DNA from: Flaccisagitta enflata
Lineage: Eukaryota; Chaetognatha; Sagittoidea; Aphragmophora
Length of the DNA stretch: 64,000 bases
Reading direction: 5' to 3'
Assembly (NCBI GenBank): GCA_965153355.1
Contig: OZ231127.1
Span: 89,714,001 to 89,778,000 of the forward strand
Shown here one piece after another: positions 1-9,417 of the stretch. The notes under the pieces were generated by a model, which saw only the letters and a program-made list of their open reading frames with translations, had not been told where the DNA came from and searched no databases. Every line of letters begins with the position of its first letter. Within the stretch, counting starts at the first letter, position 1. A program made the translations under genes and the position numbers.

Positions 1-260
1 GCGGCTACTCCATCAGACGCGGCTACTCCATCAGACGCGGCTACTCCATCAGACGCGGCTACTCCATCAGACGCGGCTACTCCATCAGACGCGGCTACTC
101 GATCAGACGCGGCTACTCGATCAGACGCGGCTACTCGATCAGACGCGGCTACTCGATCAGACGCGGCTACTCGATCAGACGCGGCTACTCGATCAGACGC
201 GGCTACTCGATCAGACGCGGCTACTCGATCAGACGCGGCTACTCGATCAGACGCGGCTAC
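1..260. repeat. 18-bp satellite array
   Basis: Fourteen full copies of the unit GCGGCTACTCSATCAGAC lie head to tail and end with a partial unit. The first five copies carry C at position 11 and the next nine carry G; no other difference is visible. The array runs off the left edge, so its true length is unknown. Confidence 0.97.
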
Positions 261-734
261 AAATATAGCTGAAATGTACACCCCTGAAAAACTTTTTTTT
301 TTAAATATTTAAAAAAAACTGATCAAAAAAATCAAATCAAAAAATTTTATTTTAAAAAAAAAAACCATAGATTCAAGAAATAATGTTACTAGACTAGACA
401 TCATAAATACCCTTACATTTTCTTAACCAATATTCAGAATTTACTGATATCTTGCAGGGGAGCTTTAATTGATGCAATGAATCTGCACAACAAGTTTAAA
501 CAACATTGGTGAAGAGTTAAAATAAGTTAATTTTGAATATTTATAAAATCAAGGATTTTGTGCTATAACTCCGAACTACAGTTAAAGTTTTAAAACCGCC
601 TTGATGGCGCTACTTGTATAATCCTAAGTTATAATTTACAACCCAACACAAACTACTTATTGCTGTAATTAGATCTGTAAGGGGGGTGCTACAGTTTTAG
701 GGGGTTCAAACCTTATATTAACCCTTCTTCTGTA
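261..734. other. AT-rich gene-free stretch with half of an inverted-repeat element
   Basis: No coding exon is seen. The part from about 540 to 734 matches one half of the element at 12284-12691: it has the motif GGTGCTACAGTTTTAGGGGG and ends in CTTCTGTA. Confidence 0.6.
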
Positions 735-867
735 CAGTCAACTAGACCCCGCGAGAGCAAATCAACATTTACCCTCAAGTTAGAAGAAATCGCGTGCATG
801 TTTATTCGCGGACTATTACCTCTTGAAGCAGTTTTGTCCGTCCGTCAATCCGTGGATCACGCTTAGT

Positions 868-1612
868 ACACCGCTTTCAGATCGAACTGTCGCAAAAAGA
901 AGATATTTAACTCTAAAACTATTCATAGCAATTAGTTTTTTCTTTTTTCCCCTGATAGATAATTTGATTAAGTTTTGCTACGAGCAAAGAATGTCCCACC
1001 AACTAAAAAATGTAAGCCTGTAACTTACAATAAATGAATATTGCATGTTTCACATTGAAGGATTTTTTTTCCCAACAATTTTTTCTTTACATTATTTCAT
1101 AATGTCATTTCTACACAAATCGAGCTGAATTGCTGGGCTTAGTCTAAAATTTGAGAGAATTTGATGAAGATTTTGATGTTAGGAAAAATTGTTATCACTG
1201 ATTTTATTTTAAACAATTTGCAGACAATTTATCAAAATTTTCCAAAATCTTGAGGTTTTTGTGGTGTTTTGGGGTCAAAATCAATCATTACTACATCACA
1301 AAAGTCCAATCTTTTAGTATTTTTGACAAAACTTCATTTATTTACCAACACTGAAGGACCACTCTTGTTGAAAAAAAGAAGCACTGCTGCTATCTAAAAT
1401 CATTTTTTCCATGAAAAAAGGCCATTTTTGGCTAAAATCAACTAATTATGGTCATGAAATTTAGAGCAAATATATCAACACTAGGGCTTTAATTATTTTT
1501 TTGTAACAAAACTTAAATTATCGACCACAGAAAAAAAGAATCAAGTAGTTGTCTTAAGTATTTAAGGAGTATTATATCTTCTTTTCGCGACAGTCCGATC
1601 TGAAAGCGGTGT
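868..1612. mobile_element. Inverted-repeat (MITE-like) element, about 745 bp
   Basis: The ends at 868-905 and 1574-1612 are imperfect inverted copies of each other, sharing ACACCGCTTTCAGATC and a CTGTCGC/AAGAAGATAT block in opposite orientation. The inside is AT-rich and has no credible ORF, so the element is non-autonomous. The left flank (CCGTCCGTCAATCCG) resembles the CCGTCCG tract of the palindrome-headed repeat family described below. Confidence 0.65.
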
Positions 1613-2014
1613 AAGTGCGAAAACTCGCATTTTGAAATCCGCGCGTGCTTGTGGCGGGCCGATGGGTGGAGTACCTTGTACGCTCCTGCTCACCAATCCG
1701 CGACGATGACGTAACTTCGCGGAAGTTTCTTTTGAAGTAAACCTAAAATTCGTAAAGTATTAACTCACCTTGAACCTATCAACGTCCACAGGTTGGCCGA
1801 TATTAGTATTCAACATTGTATTCCAATTAAAGTTTTTTATGTTCTCTTAGAGTTAGAGAGACTCTGACAAAATGTGAGAGAGTGCGTGACGAAAGATAGA
1901 ACGAGAAGCCTCTGCTGCGGCGAACGCCTGATGGATGATGATGAACCTCATGTTACTCGATGATCGCATGCTCGCGCGAGGGGCAAAGGGACGAAGTCAC
2001 TGGAAAGAAGGAAA
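1613..2014. other. Gene-free stretch
   Basis: Mixed unique sequence. I see no exon, RNA gene or clear repeat apart from a short weak resemblance near 1660-1700 to the tail of the palindrome-headed repeat family. Confidence 0.4.
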
Positions 2015-2123
2015 GCTAGTCATCCAAGGATTGCACATGGTCAGCGGTACCCGATGCCCTGCTGGGAGTGATCCATTGAAGAAGTGGAGTGAGAGCAGGG
2101 CAGCGGCCCCAAAGCACATAGGG
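2015..2123 (+). mobile_element. Head of hairpin-capped minisatellite element
   Basis: This matches the first 110 bases of the elements at 16071 and 62274: a CTAGTCATCCAAGGAT start, then GGTCAGCGGTACCCGATGCC, an AGCAGGGCA inverted partner of TGCCCTGCT, and GCGGCCCCAAAG. It lacks the tandem core and far end, so it is a solo head or truncated copy. Confidence 0.7.
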
Positions 2124-2775
2124 CAGAGAGTATTTTTTTAAAGCATATGGGGACATTCTTTTTTTAAAATTTTTTTTTAACTTCCGTTGTGCATTATAAC
2201 CTGTTGGAGGTAGAGGAACATGATTTGGCTGTATTACCCCATTCCATGTACAGCTTATTGGAAGCCAAAGATAAATTTTGCCTTATATTTCAATAGAGAG
2301 AGAAAAAAATTCCATTCCCGCCTATTTCCGCCGAAAACTTAATACCTATTTGTAGATCTCCTTATAGCAAATCCAAATATGTAATCTTTTCCTTCTACTT
2401 TTTTGCACTTTAAGAGAAAAAGCTCATGGAAAAGTTGTTGCATAGCAGCTCTTTCTTAATCATTGGTGCCCGACTAAGGGAAGACGCCACAAAACATAGA
2501 TCTTAGTGATAAGCTCACACATTCAGACTGACCAATAAGAAGTAAGGAGCAAACATCCAAAGATGAAGCTCAGTTCAAGGTGATGTTACAGTTTGGTCAC
2601 TCTCTTGCTTTTGGTGTCTGTCATCGATTTTGTCATCGATTTTTTACATTCTAATCCTTGATCTTTTGTTGAAAACAACAAAGATGACATCTGTTAAAGA
2701 ATTGAAGAAGTAATGAGGTCAATTTTCTTCAACAAAAACTATTGAGAACAAAATCTTGGTGAGAATCCACAGTGC

Positions 2776-3217
2776 AAAGGGCCGATGTCCTGTGGAACAC
2801 AGGGGGGAATTTCCATACATCCTGAGGGGGCATATTTCAGGCTTTAGATGACTCATTTAGGCCACTGAATGCATATTTGAAGGCTGGAGGGCAGAATTTA
2901 GGCTTGGAGAGCCGATTTGAGGTTTGGAGGGCAAGTTTAAGCCATGGAGGGCTTATTTTATACTTGGAGGGCTAATTGACGGTCTGGAAGGCAGATTTGA
3001 GGTTTGGAGGTCAGATTTGAGGTGGGGGAGCTGATTTGAAGCCTGGAAAGCTGATTTGAGGCCTGGAGGACTAAATTGAGGGCTGGGAGGGCAAATTTGA
3101 GGGCTGGGAGGGCAAATTTGAGGCCAAAGGGGGGGGGGAAGGAAGGACGGACGGACGTATGGAAATTCCTCCCTGTGTTCCACAGGACATCGGCCCTTTG
3201 GGGCCGCTGCCCAAAAA
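2776..3217 (+). mobile_element. Hairpin-capped minisatellite element
   Basis: The left arm (2776-2820, GGGCCGATGTCCTGTGGAAC onward) is repeated inverted at 3156-3200 and followed by TTTGGGGCCGCTGCCC. Between the arms lie about a dozen diverged copies of a roughly 22-bp unit built on GGAGGGCAGATTTGAGG. Other copies are at 16071, 31395, 44571 and 62274. No ORF credibly codes for a protein. Confidence 0.75.
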
Positions 3218-4802
3218 GAGGACGAAAATGACGTTTTGAGCGTTATTCGTCAGCATAAGGAGCGAGAGAAAGAGGAACGAGGGAAGAACAAGGAGGAAAG
3301 AAGAGAGAAAAGCTTTAGAAAGAGCGAGAGAGCGAGCAAAAGAGTTTATAGAGGAAAGAGACGTCCAAAGAAAATCCAAGAAAATCCCAGCGATGAAAGA
3401 AGGGGGGGGGGGGAGGGAAGGGGGGGATGAAGGAGGAATCAAAAGAGTCTAAATGTCGTTTGACTCTAGGCCAGGTGTTGTAACTGAAGTTCTCAACCTC
3501 CCTAGATAATTTCCCATTCATTTTCACTTTTCAGCCTCCATCAAAAGATCTTACTCTCCATCAAAAGATCTTACTAACCCCGAATCGATCTTTCTCGCTG
3601 AGAAACAGAAATGCAAGGGGGGGGGGGGGGGAGAGAGGAGGGAGGAGAGAGATAGAAGGGGAAAATTGAACAACTTCATTCTGCACCAAACGATGAGCAA
3701 TGATAAATACACTCCGTTTAGCGCAGAAATACTTCAGGACATGATCCCATGATCCCAATGCATGCATTATCGACTTGATGACTACAAAGAGGCAAACGGC
3801 TTCAGATTACAGCCACTAACCCCATCCTCTCACCTGTTCGCGTTCGATATCACAATGGATAAACGGTGACTCCCTTGATGAAACCAGAGTATAAAGTGTT
3901 TCATCACTGAATCCTTTACAAATTCTGTCCATCAGTTTTTCTTACAGTTCGCTTTCATCCGTGCCAGGAAGTCAACAGAGAACAACCCAATCTCTCAGAG
4001 GTAATCTCGTCTTTGAATTTGGGATGACAAATAAGGCACTTAGGTAGCATCCTTGAAAAGTAAGACATTATTTAGCAAGGCGTATCACAAATTATATCAT
4101 TCGAAAGAAGAAATATCATTGGCAGTTAACACGCGCCGAGGAATCGTTCGCAAATAAGTAATAATAATGATGATAACATTGTTGTAAATCATTCCATTAA
4201 GTTAAATTTCCCTTGAAATGCTAGATAAACGGAAAACAAACCGAGGAAGTTTTCATATATTGATTTAGCATTTGTAAAATTGTTGAAATCGATGGAAAAG
4301 GCAGAAAAAATGTAACCAAATCCCCCCAGCACACGACACGCTTGTCCGATTTTCAGTAGAAAACTAAGATAGAAGTCTCCAACCCGGGGCGAAATTAGAA
4401 ACCTTCCCCTTTTTCTAAAGTGGAGATCTGTCACGCACGCACGCGCGCGCCTTCTCCCCTTTCCCGCGATCACGAAAAAAAAATCTAGCGCGAGTTATCT
4501 TAACCAATATTGTTCTGTCTCTAGGAATCCCAAGCCAATTAAACATTCAATCCTTCTAGTTCCTAACCCTCCATTCATCTTTTACGTTAGTCCCAGGATC
4601 AATACAAATTTTTGCTAATTCTTTTTTTCCTCAAGGCGCGATCACCCGACAATTACCACCTGCCCTGCATCTTCTTATCGTCGAGGAACAGTCACATAAA
4701 CAAGTTTTTCCGTCGCGTTCCCAAGATAATTATCGCCCCAATCATTACATATTGCATATTGTTCCGTTTTCACGGCGTAACTTCGTCCAGATCTCCGCCT
4801 CA
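3218..4802. other. Gene-free stretch with homopolymer G tracts
   Basis: This is the 3' flank of IGBP1. It contains purine-rich runs (3240-3440) and G-homopolymers at about 3402 and 3617, but no exon I can support. Confidence 0.45.
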
Positions 4803-6558
4803 TCAGCCCATATTCTTGCGATTGCCCCACCCCCTCCTGTGATCGTCCTTCCATTCGTCCCACTCGATCTTCTTCCGTCTTTCTTCTTCGTCGTCGTCGT
4901 CTCTTTCGGCTTTGGCGTCTTCCTCGGCTTGTTTCCGTTCTTCTTCGGCTTGTCTCACTTCCGGGTCGTTGGCTTTCATCGCTTCGTTCATTTGCACGCG
5001 GGATTGGTCGGGAGTTGGTAGTAACCCGGCCGCCGCTTGCTCGTCGTACCATTCTGTGTGTGATAAAGACGGGAGAAGCGAGAATGGACAAATGGAAACA
5101 GGTGAGGAATTGGACGAGACGGGGAAGCGAGAGAAGAGGGGGGGGGGGGGGAAGAGAAAGTAAAATCAGGGGTGTGTAATGTTGAGTGGCATTTGATTTT
5201 GTTCCCCCCCCCCTGCATTTGATTTTCTTCCCCGCCATGCGTCGCATCGCGTTACAAAATCTTTGATTTTTTTACCCTCAAAGCTATAAAACAGTATATT
5301 TTAGGTTTTAATAGTGTTAAATTGTGTTGTAGTAATTAAATTTTACCATTTGGTACTACCAAAAGGGTTAAATCTTCAAAAAATTTCTTTTTTCTTTTTT
5401 TCAAGCTTTTGATTTTTTTCCCCATCTCCAAACCATTTGATTTTATTCCCCCCCCCCCACGGAGGGGGGGGGGGGAATACTCAACATTATACACGCCTGA
5501 GTAAAATAGACGAGGAAATGTATAGAAAATGATATAGGCAAACGTGATATAGGCAAAAGGAGAGCGCTCTAAGGGTGGCAAAGATACCCAAATAAAGGGC
5601 AAAAGAAACTAGTAAATAAGCGATAGAGAGTTCATACTGCATCGCACATCTCATCAACGATTCAAGATTACCATGTAAAGCTAAATAATGAAGTTAAATA
5701 ATTAAGTTAAATAATCAACTTGAATACTAATTAAATTAAATAGTAAAGTTGAGTGAGCTAAACTTTAGAAAAGGTCAAGAACATGAGGGTGCATGAGTGA
5801 TTGAATAAAAGCGTTTCTTAGGCCTTAGTCAAAGAACGTCGCTCTAACAAATCCAAAAGCCAACTCCGAATAAAAGGACGCTCAGAAGGTAAGAGTCAAC
5901 CTCTTCGCTCAGAGGGAGCAAGTCCATGTAGCTGCGGAAATCCTACAGAACTTCACTCACCTTCAACCGTCATGGTGGGTAGAGAGGGATATCCCATTCC
6001 AAAGACTTGCTTCTGGATAGCGTCTCGAGTGAGGATAAAAGGCCGACCGGCGAAGGGATTGCCGGGTTTCTTGGAAGGCGGCGCCGAGTTGACGGCGGGG
6101 GTTGTTGTTTTACCGGCGGATCGTTCAGCCATAAACGCCAGAATTTCTCTGAGAAAAGACGGAGTACAGAGGAAGGAGAAATATAACATGTGAACCCCCC
6201 TAAAACTGTAGCACCATCCCTTACAGATCAAACTACAGTGATAAATAATGATTTTCTGCAAGAGAGGGAGAAAAAGACATAGAAGTATTGGGAACAGCGA
6301 GTAACTCCTATGTAGAACAATACTTTCAATAACAAATATCATGAAGAAAATATCACAAACAATGCAAAATGACACGTAATATGAATTACACTTTCGATAA
6401 CGCCGCTTCTTTCCATAATAACCAGTTACTGAAACCCATGGTTCAGACGTTCAATCCATGACAATAGATCCAAATAAATCCAAATAACAAATCCAATCCA
6501 GATCCAAAATCGTTGCATATACATCAAAGACGACGCCATCCAATAACACGCAATTTAA

Positions 6559-6650
<92 letters not shown>

Positions 6651-9328
6651 CTAAAAACAGACCCAGCAAAATGAAACCACAGGAAAGACAGGAAGACGTA
6701 TGAAACACAAAAAACAGGAAAAGGCACCGGAGCCCAACATATATACAGCCCCAAATGGGGTTTCAAGAAGGAACCAAGACCACGGAGAGAGGCCCAACAT
6801 ATATACAGAGGAAAGAGCATGAGAGGGTGAAAAAAAGAGAGAAAAGTAAATAAGAGAGACCAGGACCACTGCACGCGCTTCTATGCCCGAGGCAGAAACA
6901 CAAAACGGCAAAAAAGGAGAGGCACAAGGCCAAAAAAGGAGAGGCACAAGGCCAAAAAAGGAGAGGCACAAGGCCAAAAGGCAAAAAAAAAAAAAAAAAA
7001 AAAAACAAAGCCCAAAAGGCAAAAAAAAAAAGAGAGTTACAAGGCCAAAAGGCAAAAAAAGAGGCACAAGCCCAAAAGGCAAAAAAAAAGAGGCACAAGG
7101 CCAAAAGGCAAAAAAAAGAGAGGCACAAAGCCAAAAGGCAAAAAAAGAGAGGCACCAGGCCAAAAGGCAAAAAAAGAGAGGCACAAGGCCAAAAGGAGGC
7201 ACAAGGCCAAAAGGCAAAAAAGCAGAGGCACAAGGCCAAAAGGCAAAAAAAGCAGAGGCAAAAGGCCAAAAGGCAAAAAAAAAAAAAGCAGAGGCACAAG
7301 GCCAAAAGGCAAAAAGCAGAGCCACAAGGGCAAAAAATCAAAAAATCACCCGGGCAAGCCAGCGCAAGAGCGGCAGCCACGAGTAGAACAGGAGAAGCGC
7401 CCATAAGGGGCCAGAAGGTCCAACTTGGACCCTTCCTTGAAAGAGGCAATGCTAGGGGACTGCTTCATTCCTATTTGCAGAGAATTCCATACTTGAGGGG
7501 CAACACTCCTAATTGACCTATGATCTGAATTACTAACGAAAAAATCATTTTTTGCCCCTCTGGTCAAATGACCATGATCTACTTTATTCAAAAAGGCAGC
7601 CATTCCCTCTGGTAGCAGACCCTTGGACATTTTGTATGAGAAAATCCTAACACTCTGGGTGAATAGGTCATCCACCTTGAGTGCATGTAACTGAGCAAAC
7701 AAAGGGTCAGCATGGGAGATGTGACTTGCACCGCAGATTATTCTTACCAAACATTTCTGAAGGGACAATAACCGATCCCTTAACCCAAGGTTTCTATCCC
7801 CCTTAAAATTGCCCCAATTAATCAAACAGTATTGAAGGTGGGGGAGGACCATTGTGTTATATAAAAGAAAAAGTTGGGGCGCATTCATAAACCTCCTGGC
7901 TCTTCCAATTATACCAACAGTCTGACTTATCTTAGTTATCACCTTACCAATATGCACCCGCCAGGAGATCTGTTTATCAATATACACCCCCAGGAACTTA
8001 CCACTATTCACCTCAAGTATTCGCCTGCCATCGATTTCCAAATCCCACCCATCCCCATTTTTATCTTTTGATGGTTTGCTGAAATTAACATATTCCGTTT
8101 TTCCATAGTTCAAAGTTAGTTTATTGTGTGCAGATTTAGATGATGCTGATTAAAGTTTGTTACTGTACAAGTGGCGCCACCAGAGCGATTTTGCAATTTA
8201 CATTCCAGTCTCAAATTACAATATAAAATCCTTGATTTTATGAACTTTTAATAATAGTTAATTTTAGTGCTTTATTTAGCTATGCATTGATATAAACATT
8301 CTACCTCCACCATTAAAGTGTCTTTAATTTAATAGGCTAGAGCTGTAGGTGGGGGTGCTACAGTTTTCAGGGGGTTCACACCTTATATTAACCTTTTCTC
8401 TGTAATATCAACGATAAACGTATCCATGTCGAAACAATAAACGCCTCGTGAATATTCGACGGAGAACATGTCCCCATTTCCCCCGCCATTATCACCTCTC
8501 TCCCCCCCCCCTCCTCCATCACTTAACCTTTACATACCTTTCTTCTTGCAAAGATTTCAAATCGTCCACAGCCTTATTCGTCCAATCCTCTATGGAATCC
8601 AGCCAGTATTTCCTCTCCTCTTCCTCGGCCAGCGTCTCTTTCTTCCTCCTCGCCTCCGTCATTTTCAGTCTTTCTTCTCTTTCTTTGCTTTCTTTAAATC
8701 GGCGGATTTTGGCTTCTCTCTCCGCGTTCATCGCCTTCAAGTCTGGCGGCCCTCCTCTTCCTCGGACTCCTCCTCCTCCCCCTCTTCCATCATGACGTTT
8801 AGCGGCTTTGGTCGGAATGGTATCCAAGAACACTCCGTAATCCCCGAGACGAGTCAGATAGTCTTCCAAATAAATGACCGTCAAGTCGACGAGTCGTTTC
8901 CGCGCCGATGCTGCGTCAACGCCACAACTCTCACTTCCGGAAGAGGCCGTCGACCCACTACTTCCGGGGTGATCAACGACGACGGCCTTCTTATTCGTGA
9001 GTCTGCCCAAATAAACGGGTAAAAGTAAGAATTTGAGCGAAGACGTTGGCAACTCTTCGACGTCTTCGTTGCGGGAGAAAAGGTCGAGTTTCGACGCCGC
9101 CAACGTGGCCCATTCCAAGTCCTTGACCGCCTCGGCGACGCGGCGCTGCAATCCGGCGTCGTTGGATGGCAGATCGCTGGCTTCGATGTGAAGTACGGCT
9201 TCGTGAGCGGCGTCGAATAGTCGGCCGAGATGGATGTCGTCGGTGGCGGCGTCGTGGCCGTTAGTCTCTTCGCCGTTGACGCCCCGATTCACTTCGCCAT
9301 TGATGGCTGTTGAGTCAGAAGACGCCAT
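4803..9328 (-). CDS. IGBP1: Immunoglobulin-binding protein 1 / TAP42 (alpha4), PP2A regulatory subunit
   Basis: Three coding exons, 8538-9328, 5961-6148 and 4803-5053, join in phase to 409 codons; the human protein is a little shorter. The TAP42 family binds the catalytic subunits of PP2A, PP4 and PP6, shields the free subunits and links them to TOR signalling in the cytoplasm. Family blocks seen are LDLFSRNEDVEELPTSSLKF in the helical N-terminal half, RPFILTRDAIQKQVFG, YPSLPTMTVEEWYDE (spanning the exon 2/3 join) and the C-terminal WDEWKDDHRRGWGNRKNMG. Exon borders are AG|gtatgt, ctcag|AGAAA, GAAG|gtgagt and cag|AATGG. I chose the ATG at 9328 (good context, AAAATGG); an in-frame ATG at 9355 would add nine lysine-rich residues. 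It lies only 89 bp behind ATG101. Intron 1 carries a retroelement piece and a minisatellite; intron 2 carries a hAT MITE. Confidence 0.93.
5167..5499. mobile_element. hAT-type MITE with 8-bp target duplication
   Basis: The element starts CAGGGGTGTGTAATGTTGAG and ends with the inverted partner CAACATTATACACGCCTG. It is flanked on both sides by AGTAAAAT, an 8-bp target duplication typical of hAT transposons, as is the CAGGGG terminus. It has no ORF and sits in IGBP1 intron 2. Related copies are at 35593 and 61592. Confidence 0.9.
6165..6240. repeat. End fragment of TACAGAG inverted-repeat family
   Basis: This is a fragment of the same family as 12284-12691 (TACAGAGGAAGG, GTGAACCCCCCTAAAACTGTAGCA region). 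It lies in IGBP1 intron 1, just upstream (in transcription) of the exon 2 acceptor. Confidence 0.6.
6559..6650. repeat. (AG)n microsatellite followed by (ACAG)n
   Basis: A pure AG run of about 70 bp merges into five ACAG units. It lies in IGBP1 intron 1. Confidence 0.97.
6893..7330. repeat. Minisatellite, AAGGCCAAAAGGCAAAAA unit
   Basis: About 16 imperfect copies of a 20-30 bp unit (GAGGCACAAGGCCAAAAGGC plus an A-run of varying length) fill IGBP1 intron 1. Open frames here (lysine-rich on plus, Phe/Leu-rich on minus) follow from the repeat and are not taken as genes. The array abuts the 3' end of the retroelement fragment, so it may derive from that element's tail. Confidence 0.9.
7346..8150 (-). 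pseudogene. 5'-truncated non-LTR retrotransposon reverse transcriptase (jockey/CR1-like)
   Basis: An open frame of about 255 codons covers the C-terminal end of a non-LTR reverse transcriptase: NKLTLNYGKTEYVNF, KFLGVYIDKQISWRVHIGKV, then LYNTMVLPHLQYCLINWGN and the ARxxNxFF-type C-terminal tail. The catalytic palm with the YxDD box and the endonuclease are absent. In the same frame an upstream stop lies near 8150, where the sequence changes to an inverted-repeat element, so this is a 5'-truncated dead copy. It sits in IGBP1 intron 1 on the gene's own strand. Confidence 0.85.
8155..8404. repeat. Half copy of TACAGAG inverted-repeat family
   Basis: Contains GTGGCGCCACCAGAGCGATTTT, the shared AT-rich middle, and ends GGGGTGCTACAGTTTTCAGG...TTTTCTCTGTA, matching in opposite orientation the inside and one end of 12284-12691. 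Its other end is missing at the junction with the retroelement. Confidence 0.65.
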
Positions 9329-9417
9329 TTTCTTTTTTCTTTTTTTTTTAACCACCAGCAGTTGCTTTAATCGCTTTCACGCCTTTCTCCGAATTTTGTT
9401 ATTGTTGTCTCTCAGTC
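9329..9417 (-). promoter_or_regulatory. 89-bp spacer between ATG101 stop and IGBP1 start
   Basis: This short spacer must hold the ATG101 3' UTR and cleavage site and the IGBP1 promoter and 5' UTR, if the two genes are transcribed separately. On the minus strand it has one ATTAAA but no AATAAA, and an A-rich run just before the IGBP1 ATG. Confidence 0.5.

Noticed and set aside
1-260. Possible CRISPR array at the left edge
   Set aside because: Contiguous 18-bp units with no spacers.
6651-7449. Long Phe/Leu-rich minus frames and a Lys-rich plus frame
   Set aside because: They are translations of the AAGGCCAAAAGGC minisatellite; several frames are open at once only because of the repeat.
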